The notes beneath the pieces are model-generated. The model saw only the letters and a program-made list of their open reading frames with translations. It was not told where the DNA came from and searched no databases. A stretch of DNA of 64,000 nucleotides from the NCBI GenBank assembly GCA_013398295.1, contig VZSF01003481.1:281657-345656 (forward strand), given 5' to 3'. This document shows positions 1 to 11,425 of this stretch, piece after piece. This DNA is from Chionis minor. Its lineage: Eukaryota; Chordata; Aves; Charadriiformes; Chionididae. Both the position numbers and the translations under genes were made by a program. Every line of letters starts with the position of its first letter. Positions within the stretch are counted from its first letter, which is position 1.

Positions 1-187
1 AGCGGTATTTTGCTATAATTGCATTAGTGTGGAAACTTGGTCTCTCTAGCAACATTAAGCAGTAAGATGATAGAGTAATACAAGTTGAGATAGGTCTATA
101 TTAGGAGTTGCTGTGTCTGGTAGCCCAGTGTAGAGGAGACCGCTGCAGCTCCTTGTGGCCAGGTCCCCATGGACGTATTCCCAAAAG

Positions 188-228
188 GCACACGTGCATG
201 TGTACACCCTGCGTGTATATATATACGC
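188..228. repeat. alternating purine-pyrimidine tracts
   Basis: Two strictly alternating purine-pyrimidine runs, 188-207 and 211-228, are separated by three pyrimidines. They mix GC, AC, GT and TA steps. Such tracts can adopt Z-DNA under supercoiling; no function is implied. Confidence 0.6.
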
Positions 229-1477
229 CAGCCATTCTGAAACCACAGCAGTCGCACAAACACAAAGCAGCATCAATGGCTTCATCCTTTCCCTTCGCTG
301 CCTGACTGGGATGAAAGACTGTGGAAAACACATACATATACAATATGGATCCCTCCAGCAGGTAGACTCTTACTCTGCTCAGTAGCTGGTCCCTGGATCC
401 CCTGGTCTCCCAGCTGCCTCAGAGACCTCCGCTGGGTCTCTCTGGCAGCTGGTCTGGATTTATGACTTTACCAGCAGCCAGCTCCCAGGTGTCCTTGTCC
501 CTCCAGTAGCCAAATCTCAGACCTTCTTGTCTCTCCGGTATCTGGCCCAGACTCACGGTTGCTCTGATTCTGGGCTCCCAAGCCTACTTGCGGGCTAGTC
601 CAGCGTGGCGTTTGCCAGAGGCCACAGGCGGAGCTGGTACCCAGGCAGGATGCGTGGGCTCCGGCCTCTGCCTGTAGTGCCCCAGCCACCCGGGGCCCTG
701 TGACCTGTGCTGCAACTCCAGTTGCTGGCATCGTACGTTTCCATGCAGAGCCGTGCGCGCAGGGGAGAGATGCCCCTCGCCCAGGGAAATAGTATCAAGT
801 GCAGTTTACAAGAAGATAGGCCAAACTGCAGTGACCAGGCGCAAGGCATGGCTGGATGACCATCCTGAGCAGCCACCTGTTTACGTGCACCTGGCCCCTT
901 TTATCTGTCATCCGTCCCCCCTCCCAAGTATTTTCCTATCCTTGTTCTATGCCAAACCGCTTTCATACCTCCCTTTTCTTGCCTTTAGTTCTTCCTCTAA
1001 ATATCCTGTAGTATGCCTTCTGCAATCCCAAAATGCTCTTCCTGGCATCTCACAATGAGTCCCATACTCAGCGGGCAGTAACCCCCTCCTCGGGTCTGCA
1101 AGGGGATCCAGAGAGAGCCTCTCCCTCTCTCCCCCAGCCCGCTGGGCTGCTCCTGTTTCTGACAGCCCCAGCAGCAGCCGGACTAAGGACTAGGTTTCTT
1201 TCATTTGGGTTATTTAGGTTCCTCTGCCTGACCCTGTTCATCTGGGCTCTTTTGTGTGTGTGGGGAGGAGCCTTCAATCACACAACCTAACACTGGCTTC
1301 TTTCTTTTTGTCACTAAAAAGTCAAGAGTCTGGGCACGGCACAACTATTTCAACAGCGGGGGGACAGCGTAGGCTCGCCTGTGGCTCCTCAATTCCAGTA
1401 CTGCCAGAGCCCAAACTATCTGAGGCACGTTCAATTTCTTATTTTTCAGTTACTGAGGAACAACCACATGCATAAAT

Positions 1478-1492
1478 AACAACAACAACAAC
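1478..1492 (+). repeat. (AAC)5 microsatellite
   Basis: Five perfect AAC units lie in otherwise unremarkable non-coding DNA. Confidence 0.85.
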
Positions 1493-2367
1493 AAAAGGGA
1501 TAACTTTCTCCTCATAGGATTAGTAAAGTGCAAAGTGTGGGGAAATAGGGAAGGATTGGTGTTTAAAAGTGATGGTTTTCATACAGTGCTTCTAACCACC
1601 TAAGTATTTTTTTTTCTCAAATTCTAGGCTTCAGACTATAAAATGCTTTATTTAACCTTGGCTTGAAAGCAGTTCCAGCAAAGTGGACTGGTGGCAATTT
1701 TGTGAGGTGGTACGCGCAAGGCAAGTCTCAGACATGGTTCCAAACGTGCTTGTTATTCTAAATGCTAATTGATTTTTAGCAGCTAAAAGTCTCCCTTTGT
1801 TTGGTTTGAATTTCTTGTTTTGAATACGGTTTGTGTCTGCTTTGGGTTTTCTCCCCTTAGAGCAAACAAGTTTATACCTAGATGTTTATAGCCTTAAGAT
1901 ATTTCAAACTATAATTAGATTTCCCTTTCCTTCACCCCCCTTCTAGGCTCCCTTGTTTTCAAGGCTGAACATGTTAAGCTCAAGAAGCTGTTGCCACTAT
2001 CGCAAATGGTGTTTGTTTCCACCCTCCGGACTCTTTTCAGGCGCGTACGTCATTTTTCAAACTTAGTTTTTTGCTTTTTGTATTTGAGAGCACCTTTCCT
2101 TGCCTCCGCGGGTTTTTCCTCTTTCTCCGATCTGTTGGTTTAGTTTAGGCCACAGAAATGGAAAGCCCTGTGTGTGTTTTTATGCGAAGACTCGGCTTAG
2201 GGTGATAGGTTTTTGAGCAAGTGGTAGACATGCACACACACAGCACGCACGTCTTATTAATAAAAAAAAATCACATTTTTATCTCGAAAGCATGCCTGCA
2301 AGTAGGTTGTTTCCTGCTGGACGTTACGAAAATCCCAGCAGGCAGGGGCTATAACGTACTCGGTAAA

Positions 2368-2381
2368 TCTGTCGCGACAGA
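2368..2381. other. 14-bp perfect CG-rich palindrome
   Basis: TCTGTCGCGACAGA is a perfect inverted repeat with no spacer, centred on TCGCGA at the 5' edge of the CpG-rich block upstream of FSBP. Palindromic CGCG-cored elements occur in vertebrate CpG-island promoters (for example TCTCGCGAGA, bound by BANP). The flanks here differ from that consensus, so this is a candidate site only. Confidence 0.4.
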
Positions 2382-2394
2382 CCGTCGCCCCTAT

Positions 2395-2534
2395 CGGGTG
2401 CAGCCCCCGCTGGAGACCACGCCGTTCGCCGTTCCCCGTCCCGGCGGGCGGGGGGGAGGAGGGGGGGCGATGCCGCCCGTGCCGCCGAGAGGCGGGCGGC
2501 TCCCGGCAGAGCCGCGGGCCCACGCCGCCCTGCG
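2395..2534 (+). promoter_or_regulatory. CpG-rich block, presumptive FSBP promoter
   Basis: Base composition shifts abruptly from AT-rich to very GC-rich with many CpG dinucleotides, and includes a G-rich run at about 2443-2468. The block lies about 540 bases upstream of the FSBP start codon and abuts an assembly gap, so the real island is probably larger. CpG islands commonly mark vertebrate promoters. This one is placed to drive FSBP, which lies inside a RAD54B intron and needs its own promoter. No TATA box is visible, and the transcription start cannot be fixed from sequence. Confidence 0.5.
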
Positions 2535-2634
2535 NNNNNNNNNNNNNNNNNNNNNNNNNNNNNNNNNNNNNNNNNNNNNNNNNNNNNNNNNNNNNNNNNN
2601 NNNNNNNNNNNNNNNNNNNNNNNNNNNNNNNNNN
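2535..2634. other. assembly gap of exactly 100 N
   Basis: There are one hundred consecutive N, the conventional placeholder for a gap of unknown length. It lies in GC-rich, G-run-containing DNA that is prone to sequencing dropout, so the missing stretch probably contains more of the FSBP promoter or a 5' non-coding exon. Confidence 0.98.
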
Positions 2635-3071
2635 GGGCGTCGTTACGTGTAAAATCATCTCGAGCGCGGTTTCAGTTCGAGATACGTGTGAGAGAGCGAG
2701 AGAGATGTGTCAGAGCTTGTTACTCAAGCTAAATTAGGTAATTTTTAGCTGGGTAACGTGCTAATCTTTAAACCTTCACGTTTTTAAATCCTGCGTGTGT
2801 CTGGTCTCTTCATACAAAAGTGCGTTCTGCTTGTTTCTTCTCGTCTTCTTCAGTCTGAAGCCTTATGTAGGTCAGGCTTGGCTTAAGCAGATTTCCTGAA
2901 CCTGCGTCAGCTTAAGCTGAAGGAATTTTAATAAACCCTCCCTTGTAGGCGTGGGCCTAAATGAGACTAGCCTAGTTAAGCCTGATCTTTTTCTGTTTGT
3001 GAAAAAGAGCTGAGCAGAGCTAGGGACTGCATGGTGGCTTCAGAAACGGCTTCCTTAATTCAAAGATAACA
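2635..3071 (+). other. FSBP upstream leader region
   Basis: This non-coding stretch lies between the gap and the FSBP start codon. The CpG-rich character fades over the first 80 bases, with a GA-rich patch around 2690-2705. It presumably carries 5' UTR and perhaps a short upstream intron; an acceptor-like AG preceded by pyrimidines is not obvious. The start codon context at 3069-3075 (ACAATGG) has A at -3 and G at +4, a strong Kozak match. Confidence 0.4.
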
Positions 3072-3442
3072 ATGGTTGGGAAGGCCAGATCTTCTAATTT
3101 TACCTTATCTGAAAAGCTCGATTTGCTAAAACTCGTGAAGCCGTACGTTAAAATTCTCGAGGAACATACCAATAAGCATTCTGTAATAGTGGAAAAAAAC
3201 AAATGCTGGGATATCATAGCTGATAACTACAATGCCATCGGAGTAGATCGCCCTCCTCGCACTGCCCAGGGCCTGCGCACGCTGTACAAGAGGCTCAAAG
3301 AATATGCCAAACAGGAGCTTTTGCAGCAAAAGGAGACCCACTCAGATTGTAAAAGCAGCATTTCCGAGCCAACCAAGAAAGTTGTGGAGATGATTCCACA
3401 GATTTCCAATGTGTGTTTAAGAGACAGGAGCGGTGTTCAAAG
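3072..3442 (+). CDS. FSBP: FSBP coding exon 1
   Basis: This exon encodes residues 1-123 plus two bases of codon 124. It opens with ATG in a strong Kozak context and holds the whole MYB/SANT-like domain. The donor is AAAG|GTGAGA. Without splicing, translation would stop immediately at TGA 3444-3446, so the exon end is well fixed. Confidence 0.92.
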
Positions 3443-6400
3443 GTGAGACGATTCTTTTTATTTTGTTACTGAATGAAAATTATGGCGCCTCCTATCTACT
3501 CTGTAACGCTTTGCTTGTGTTCAGGCTCCTAAAGGAAATGTTTATCAGAGAAAATCCTCAAATGGGGAACAATGACAAAATAATATTGCTTTTGTTTATG
3601 GGAAGCTTTATGGTGACTTAGCACTGCATTCATTTTTGTCAGCTCTCTTTCAAAGCCTGTTTCAGAGTCTTTGTCATACTCTGCAAAGTGAGGGTTAAGA
3701 GAGAATCAAAGAGAAATAGTAGCTCCAACCTCTACCCCTCCCCTACCTTTTAATAGGCAGATTATTCAAACACTGGCAAAGTGATGGCTATTCTCCTCCA
3801 TTTAAGGTAATACTGCAGTCATTTTGCAACATATGGAACTATTACCAGTTTATATAGGATTTTTAATAAAGTTAGCTCACAGAGCTAAGAAACCTTACTC
3901 CTACACCTTTTTTCTCTCATTTAATATTTGCATGTTATGATTTAACTGATCCCAGTGCTTTAAAAAAAAAAAATTGATTCCCCACACCACAGTGCCTTTG
4001 TGAGTGCAAATGTTTTTGTAAATTATACTTTTCTTGCATTGATGGTGGTTCCCTGAAACTGGAGCAAAGCTAATTGCAGTCTAAACTCCAGGCAGTTCTG
4101 TATCGTACATTAGGTAGTTTAAATACAGAGAGAAACTGAGAGGTACAGCACTAGAAGTTTTCTTTTTTTGTAGGATTTTTTTTTTTTTTTTTTTACTGCT
4201 CAGTAAAGTGAGACACACTGTCTAGATTTGAGCCAGACATAATACAGGCAGGCAGCATGCAGGCTTTCTCCCACAGCTGGCTAATGCCCCTCATATCTGA
4301 CTTGCAACACTCTGCTGGTTCTGTATTGGTCCTTGAAGGATCAAAAAATGCCTGTGTCAGGTTTTGGTTCCTCCAGATACAAAACCTAAGCTAGGGAGGA
4401 GGGGAAAAAAAGTCAAATAACTCCCCAGCAACCTTGAGAAAGCTCTGATTTTTTCTTATTTTCCCAAGCAGATTAATGGGAAGCGAACTTTCCGTATTTT
4501 AATCAGATATACGGATAGTCAGTGCAGCGGCGTAACGCTCTAAGAAAAGCTGGCATGCGCACACACGCTGAATTGGATTCATGGTGCTACTGGTTGAACT
4601 GAATGGTAACAATTGTCTAAATCCCAACATGCCAGATGCTCGAAAAATATGCTGTTGTGGGTCTTTTGCGTAAAGAAGTCTGAAGCAACTGGGCTGTGCT
4701 GCTGCTCCTGGTGAATGCCCCTGGAGGAACCGTTCCAAAGAATTCTCTGGAACAAAACGAGGCTTTTAATTGCGCTAATAAAGGTTGCAGTGTCTTGACT
4801 ACCAAGTTTTGTAAGGAGGAAAAAAAAAAACCAGTGTGAGAACTTGGGTTTGTAGATCGGCTTATAAAAAGCACTGATGCTTTTTGTGAATGATTAAGAG
4901 CTAATGATCTCCATAGTTTGTCTCCTAAAATTTAAATATTTTTTGCAGTTCTTTATGGGTCTGGGAACGTTGACTTCATTACTGCTTGCCCAAAATGGTT
5001 GTTCCTAGGAACAGCCAATACATTGTGCACTGGAGGGAAAGAGTATCATTGCAAAGATTATTTTTTTCCCTGCCCAAACACATGATTATTTGATAGTTCT
5101 AATTTTAACTCTGAGTTGCATTTTACCCTCATTTTCAAAACCCTGTATGGGGTTTTAACTTACCAGGATACGGCTTAGATTTTGTAGGAGGGAAATACAA
5201 CTTAAAATGAATCCAAATTCTTAATCGCACCTTTAAGCAATTTCTAGCTCGCTGTGATTAAACAAAACCTGATGAATCATGGGTGCCTGCAGGGTTATAA
5301 ACACCATCCCCCAGTTGTGGTAACTGTTGTTTGTCTTTCTTTCAGTCAAGTTGTCAGAAACAACATTAGTAACCACCATACAGGCGGCTCTTTTGTTTCT
5401 CAATTCCTTCTTTCTCTCTTTGCCTTCTAATTGTTTTCCTCTTAAGAGACTGACTCTAAGGAAAAAAAAAAACAACCCACACCAAAATACCAAACAAAAA
5501 TCTGCCTCATCAGAATTACCTGAAGGTTTGGTAATTTTTTTAGTTCAGTGTGGATTACACTTTAAGAGATGGATTTCTCACTGTTCGGAGGCTCTAGTCT
5601 ATGTTAGACTAAATCTTACCTGCCTTTCTTCTCTTTAACCTCTCTCACTTTCTCTTTCTGCTCTCTCTCTGTTCCCTTTTGTCAGAATGACCTGCTTCTC
5701 CTGCTGGTTGTTTCCACTTTTCTCAGGCTAGAAGCTGGCCAGGAGCCAGCAAATAAGAAGGAGGGAAGCTGTATTAGAAGCTGTGGTTGTGAAGAGGGGG
5801 AAACCCAGAATTACAGTCAGCACTGGGGAAAACAAGTGAAAATTTGTGTGCAGGATAATACTTCCCATGCTCACCAAGAGGAGTAAAAGGAATGTGAGAA
5901 AGAGGTGTATAGGAAAAGGTGAAGCTTTGTGGCACGAGGAGGAGGGAGTAAGGTGATATAATTGTTTCTCTATAGGCAGCTCAGGTAACAGTCAATAGAA
6001 TTAAGATTATCTTGGCGTTTTCTTTGGGGAATAAATGAAAAGTCTGTTTTCAATACCTGCTTCAGGTGGACCTTTTTAAAAAAAAATAATTTAAAAAATC
6101 TTTAGTTAAAATAGTTTGGGTGGTCGACAGGATTAACTTTTGGAAGATATATTGCTCTGACCCTGCTGAACATTTTTATAATTGAGCATTGAGAAGCTTT
6201 CATGCTTTCCTTCTAGAAAATGCGATTTTGTGTTAATAGATGGCAGGCTAGATCTGGGTCCTTTGGAAATTGCAACCATGACTGCTTGTTTCTTTTAAAC
6301 CAAGAGTTTTGAAGACCGTGGGAGATGCAGAAGAGATGATTAAGGAGTTAGTGCAGTTACGCGAGAAGTAGGAGGTACAAATTAAATTTCTCCTTTGCTT

Positions 6401-8254
6401 CTGGGAGTTTGAACCCACATCTATCGCTAACCAGAACAGTGTTTTAATAATCAGATAGTGTTTCTCAATTTGTGGATTGAAGGGCTCACAAGGAGTTTAA
6501 AAAATGTAAACAAACACCTCCCGCCCCCTAATTTAATAGACAGCAGCTCAGGTCCTCCAGGCTTGGGGAGCGTCTGTGAATGTTACAGTAATCGTGGATC
6601 CACTCACTGCCTTTAGCTGTTAGCAGCAGCTCAGTTCTTCAGGGCTTGGGCAATGTCTCTTATCTGCAACCACCAGTTAGTTACAGCCTCTGTTTTAGAC
6701 AGTTGTAGCCATGACGCTGCATTGTCTTGCTATCGGTACCAAGTTAATATATTCCTGTTCCTATGTTACACTGTACTGCCTTCCCAGTCATGCTGAAAGT
6801 AGTCTTTGTAGAGCAGTACTGTAAAATAGATCAAGAAGCTGATCTGGCTTAAAAAAGCATTACCTGAATAAAGGAGCGATGTGCAGCAGTGTAGGGTTTC
6901 AAACACAGCTGATGGTAGAGAAGTGGCAGGAACAGCTTGAGCCATTATTACCATCAAAGCCAATGTAATGTCAAATCATGATTTGAGGTGCTGCTGACTC
7001 AGGGGTTTACACAAAGACAGATGAGTCAAGTGGGTGTTGTACTTTCTAAAAGAAATGCACAGAACTATAGGCTGTTCTTAATGGAAACATTTCTGTGTCT
7101 TCTCTTGGAGCTTCAGAAAAATACTGAGTTCAGCGATTCAAAGAGAAGGAGCAAGGATTAGCTTGATTCCCTAATCTACTGGCAGGGTCATCATTTGGAT
7201 CTGGTTTCTTCTGCCATGTAATTTTTTTCAGTGATTGTTTTACATAAAAAAACTCCCAGATACTTGGGCGCACGAATCGGAAACAGGGAACATATGAGAA
7301 CAGGAGGAGACTGTTCTTGCAAAGAAGTTTGGAAGATGGAAATGTTTCTGCCACAATCCACTCAATCTATGTTTATGTTCTTTTAAAATCACATTATATA
7401 TTATATAAACGCTTTCCTCTATCCCTTGCATCGCTGCTGCTTTGGTTTTGCTCTCATTTGTCACTAATAGCCCTTCTTGCTTCTCCAGTGTCAGACGAAG
7501 GGCCCACCAGGATAGCTCTCTATCAGCTATGCTGCCTTTATAGTGATCGAATTTGAGTAAGACAGGGCTGTATACGTATGGTGGAAAGGAGGAGGGGTAC
7601 AGGTGATGGAGTAGAGTCCCAGGCATAGATAGCAGAGTAGTATTTCAAATGAAGCTTTGGTTACTTACAGTTACGCCTTTTAAAAATAGTTTTTAATGGA
7701 TTATTTAAATATGATTTGTGTGTTCTAGTGCTAGTATCGATAAAGAAACAATTGCTGGTACCAGTTCACCACAGGCAATGTTGGATCACCATCCCACAAC
7801 AGTCATGATGGAGTTGCAATCAGAAGAGGATGTCAAACCTCCTCCTTCTTTGATTATAGACTCACAGCAAAATGAGAACTTAGAACAAGAGGAAGAACAC
7901 CAGCTGGTGCATATTATGGAAAGGTCTCCTTCAACATCAGTGTCTTCAGTTGATATGAGAGTGATGATGTCTCCCTCTCCTGTACCAAGAAGAGATGAGT
8001 TTTTTAGGCTTGAGGTTGGAGAACGCTTTAGACCAATGTGTGGGTACGACCCACAGATGTTACAAATGCTGAAAGAAGAGCATCAAATAATATTAGAAAA
8101 TCAAAGAAAAATTGGTCTTTATGTCCAAGAAAAAAGGGATGGTTTGAAAAGAAAGCAGCAACTGGAAGAAGAACTGTTGCGAACAAAAATCAAAGTAGAG
8201 AAGCTGAAGGCAATACGACTACGCCGTGATCTGCCAGAATACAGCAATATCTAA
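3072..8254 (+). CDS. FSBP: FSBP, fibrinogen silencer-binding protein (two coding exons)
   Basis: Join of 3072-3442 and 7729-8254: 897 nt, 298 residues plus TAA, close to the about 299 residues of the mammalian protein. Residues about 8-86 form a MYB/SANT-like DNA-binding domain with three predicted helices; visible landmarks are the [18 protein letters not shown] helix, the tryptophan at residue 46 in [12 protein letters not shown], and the recognition-type helix [19 protein letters not shown] poorly ordered acidic/proline-rich middle (about 125-225) follows, then a long charged coiled coil at about 232-290 that probably mediates self-association. FSBP is known as a nuclear repressor binding a silencer of the fibrinogen gamma-chain promoter. 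The gene lies on the same strand as RAD54B and, by inference, within its intron 3, as in mammals. The intron is GTGAGA...CTAG, and the split codon (AG+T) makes Ser124. Identification rests on recall of the family. Confidence 0.93.
6305..6374 (+). other. candidate alternative FSBP exon with in-frame stop
   Basis: A pyrimidine-rich tract ending in CCAAG precedes position 6305, and GGAG|GTACAA follows at 6374. Joined to FSBP exon 1 (two-base overhang AG plus A6305 gives Arg), the reading frame stays open for 21 further codons, then hits TAG at 6369-6371. The added peptide is a charged helix-like segment ([16 protein letters not shown]). The product would be 145 residues: DNA-binding domain but no coiled coil. 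This is inferred from splice-site pattern and frame only; it could be chance. Confidence 0.25.
6541..6660 (+). repeat. imperfect direct repeat, 83-bp period
   Basis: Segment 6541-6577 (beginning CAGCAGCTCAGGTCCTCCAG) recurs in diverged form at 6624-6660 (CAGCAGCTCAGTTCTTCAGG). Weak similarity continues past each copy, suggesting an old tandem duplication of about 83 bp. Confidence 0.5.
7729..8254 (+). CDS. FSBP: FSBP coding exon 2 (terminal)
   Basis: This exon encodes residues 124-298. The acceptor is TTCTAG|T; the one-base start completes the AG+T serine codon left by exon 1. A second AG four bases further in (GCTAG) would shift the frame, so the first is used. The C-terminal third (residues about 232-290) is rich in Glu, Lys, Leu and Arg with coiled-coil periodicity. 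The stop is TAA at 8252-8254. Confidence 0.92.
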
Positions 8255-9240
8255 ATATTTTATTACTTCTGTCATAGTCCTTGAAATACTTAATAATAAA
8301 TGCTTTTGCCCTAGCAAAATTGTTCCTTATGTTAATATGGATGGATCAAAATCTGGGCTTGAGAGATGAAAGCGTATTTTCCATGTTGTTGTTTATGTAC
8401 CTTAGAACAATATCTTGTATGGGTTTGAATCCACCAGCTCTTCTGGTCTGAAGTATAATCAAACCCTCTATATTTAAGTGTTTAGGCAGATAAAAATCCA
8501 AGCTTTTAAAATATTTCCAATTATCTCTGCTACAGTTGTGATGAGCTAATGGAAATTTAGCTCAGGTCTTTTAAGAAAAAATTGACAATATGCATTATTT
8601 TTTTCAAATAATTACCTATCCTTTAATATCTTATTGAAGATACAAGTTAATAAATACATATAAAAAGGAGGAATAAGAGGCTGTGTTTAAATGTCTTATT
8701 CTTTTCAAGTTGGTAAATCTTATGACAGTGGTGAGATTTTGCTGATATATCAGCTTGGAAAACAAAATTACTGGATCGTTATATTTTTTTAATGTTCAGT
8801 AGGCAGCTGAATAAATGTACATCTTTTTAAAAGTTAATACTTTTAATTGTTTCCAGTGGAGGAGTGTTTCCATAGGACATTATTAAACTAGAGACAATGA
8901 ATGCAACGCTTGGTTTTTAAAACTGCATGCATGTGTAATTTGTGTGTACAGTTACCATGATCATATACTCAGTTATAGTAATTATACTGGTGATCGACCA
9001 CAGAAATGTCTAATTTCCTCATTTGCATGCATAATTACTACAGTGCATGTGCAACCAAGACAGTTGCAGGTGCCTTTGATCAATATCACTATGACTATAA
9101 GCTACCGAAATGAAATGGTTTCTGTATGTAACATGTGACTTGAAATCAACAGAAGATTCTTTGTTATTCTGGGTACCTTTTATAAATGCTGTTGTTCTGG
9201 TCTTTCGATTAGTTTCAAATAAAAAGCCCAAAACGAAAAC
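8255..9240 (+). other. presumptive FSBP 3' UTR
   Basis: AT-rich non-coding DNA follows the FSBP stop, with four AATAAA hexamers (8295-8300, 8649-8654, 8810-8815, 9218-9223). Which is used cannot be told from sequence, so the end given is nominal. Confidence 0.5.
8295..8300 (+). terminator. AATAAA polyadenylation signal, first after FSBP
   Basis: This is a canonical AATAAA 41 bases after the FSBP stop codon. Use of it would give a very short 3' UTR; further canonical hexamers at 8649, 8810 and 9218 offer longer alternatives. Confidence 0.5.
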
Positions 9241-10785
9241 CAAATTGATTCTTCTGTCTGTCCTAGTAGCAGCTGTTTCCTCTGCAGTTACGATCAACAT
9301 TCATAACTGGAAGAAAAATACCTGGAAAGCATAAGTCCCAGATGATTCATTTCTTCATAATTCTTGGTCTCTTGCCTGTTATGAATGGATCCACAACTGC
9401 CTTATACCTCTGGCTTCTTATTCCCTGTAACAGTACTTTCTCCTTCCTCTAACCTTTAGCACAAAAAAAGGAAATTAAGTACAGCATCAAGGAAAAAGAG
9501 AGAACAAAGGAGATGTGATTCCTTCTGTGCCTCCCATCTCAGAGGGCCCCAACAGCAAAAAGAGCAAAAGCAATAGGAAGGAGAATATTTCTTCCTGTGG
9601 CTGCTTGTAACTGTCGCTCCTGTCACCACTGTTTTCCCAAATCTGCTTCTTTGTCCATTCCCACAGAACCTCAGTATGTGAGCATGGGGCACTGGTTTGC
9701 GCCAGCAGGCTCTGAATGAGGTAAGCCTCACACCTCCTTGTCGGGTTACCATTGTAGTCACAGGGATAAATGCTTATTAAAAAATGAAGGCTGGGAGCAT
9801 GTAGGTTTAATTGTGGGGCTAGCGGAGACTGAAGAATTGTAGTAAAAATTTTCTGATGGTCATATGAGAGAAATAATCTTGACTGTTGGTGCCTAGGATA
9901 ACTGTAACAGGTTACAGGTGGAACGAGTAGAGGCAGCAAGTCTTCCGTTTATTAACTGAGGAAAAATACAGACAGTGAAAACAGATGTCATCAACATGGA
10001 GTTCCCCAGTACTTTTCCAGTTGTTTTCTAGAGAAGAGAGCACTGTAAGCATTTGTTCTGTTGGGAATTTTTGCATGCGCTGAATATGATGATACCTGAA
10101 TAAGTGGCCTCTTTTTCTGTACAGTCCTTGGCTTTATGCTGTATTTTCCAGTTTAAGGACATCAGTGACATCCATCTGGTTTTGTATAGCTGGAAACACT
10201 TCAATGAGATACTCAGGTCCCTGAGTTTACAAGAGTCTAAATGTCGGCTTTAATAAATAAATAAGGATTTTATTTGTTCAACTTTGCCATCTGAAATGTG
10301 GCTTCTCAGAAATGGGAAACAGCACTAAATTCTCTGTGCTTGTCTTACTTTGAAAGTACCTGATCTTGTCCGCTCAGTTGAAAATCAGAATTCTAGTGGT
10401 AAAGTGGTAAAGAATTAATTTCTCTTTGTTGTTTCTGTTCTTACCTATTATGCAAATGAACAAGTTTTTGATAGTTCAGAATTCCAATAGGGCTCATCGT
10501 TTTGCAGTGGGTTTGAATTATGACTACCCTTACGTTGGCCACCAAAATGCTGTAGAGACTTTAGAACATATTCTGTTGAATTCTCCATTCTCCTTGAGCT
10601 AGATGAAGAGGTCACCTCCAGGGTTTCTGTTGGCATGGTATTTTTATTTCGAGGACTGGAACCAGAGGAATTTCCAGTCTTTGAAAGCTTGAAGTCCTTT
10701 CTGAACTGAAAGACAAAGTGCTTGCAAAAATAGGGCTTTGGATAGATCAGAGCGTCCTTTGTATTCTTGATATACATCCAACAGG

Positions 10786-11425
10786 ATGCCCATGAGCCAG
10801 CAATGTGCCCTTGTGGCCAAGAAGGCCAATGGCATCCTGGGGTGCATCAAGAAGAGCGTGGCCAGCAGGTGGAGGGAGGTCATCCTCCCCCTCTACTCTG
10901 CCCTGGTGAGGCCCCATCTGCAGTGCTGCGTCCAGTTCTGGGCTCACCAGTTTAAGAAAGACAGGGAACTGCTGGAGAGGGGACAGTGAAGGGCTACGAA
11001 GATGATTAGGTGCTGGAGCATCTTTCTTACAAGGAAAGGCTGAGGCAGTTGGGTCTCTTTAGTCTAGAGGAGACTGAGGGGGGATCTCATCAATGCTTAT
11101 AAATACTTAAAGGGAGGGTGCCAGGAGGAGGGGGCCAGTCTTTTCTCAGTGGTGCCCAGTGATAGGACAAGAGGCAATGGGCATGAACTTGAATATAGGA
11201 AGTTCCATCTCAACATGAGGAGGAACTTTTTTACTTTGAGGGTGGCAGAGCACTGGAAGAGGCTGCCCAGAGAGGTGGTGGAGTCTCTGGCTCTGGAGAC
11301 GTTCAAAACCCACCTGGACGCCATCCTGTGCAACCTGCTGTAGGTGGACGCGCTCTGGCAGGGGGGTTGGACCAGCTGATCTCCAGAGGTCCCTTCCAAC
11401 CCTTAACATTCTGTGATTCTGTGAT
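10786..11425 (+). mobile_element. CR1 LINE, 5'-truncated, 3' end intact
   Basis: The translation matches the C-terminal end of CR1 ORF2: [20 protein letters not shown], then the conserved [22 protein letters not shown] block and, after stops and frameshifts, [19 protein letters not shown]. The DNA then runs through the short CR1 3' UTR and ends in two octamers ATTCTGTG at 11408-11423, the hallmark of CR1 3' termini. The 5' truncation falls near 10786. Reading frames are broken, so it is inactive. It is oriented as RAD54B. Confidence 0.93.

Larger units (their letters stand above)
1..2394. other. non-coding stretch, presumptive RAD54B intron 3
   Basis: No coding region is recognisable on either strand; the open frames are short and their translations look random. 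From about 370 to 1290 the sequence is moderately GC-rich, then it turns AT-rich until the CpG-rich block near 2.4 kb. Because the first RAD54B exon found in the window (25191) starts in mid-protein, this stretch is inferred to be intron 3 of RAD54B. Residues like the start of vertebrate RAD54B were looked for and not found here. Confidence 0.5.
3443..7728 (+). other. FSBP intron
   Basis: This 4.3-kb intron has a GTGAGA donor and a TGTGTTCTAG acceptor. It contains a T19 tract (4176-4194), an imperfect about 83-bp duplication (6541-6660 marks the matching parts) and one candidate alternative exon (6305-6374). No dispersed repeat is recognised. Confidence 0.85.

Noticed and set aside
2221..2658. 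Open frames on both strands crossing the N gap
   Set aside because: Apparent length comes from translating N as X and from GC-rich DNA with few stops.
9456..9939. Overlapping minus-strand open frames of 101 and 150 codons
   Set aside because: Low-complexity Leu/Ser/Pro composition from a C/T-rich strand, with no domain and no context.
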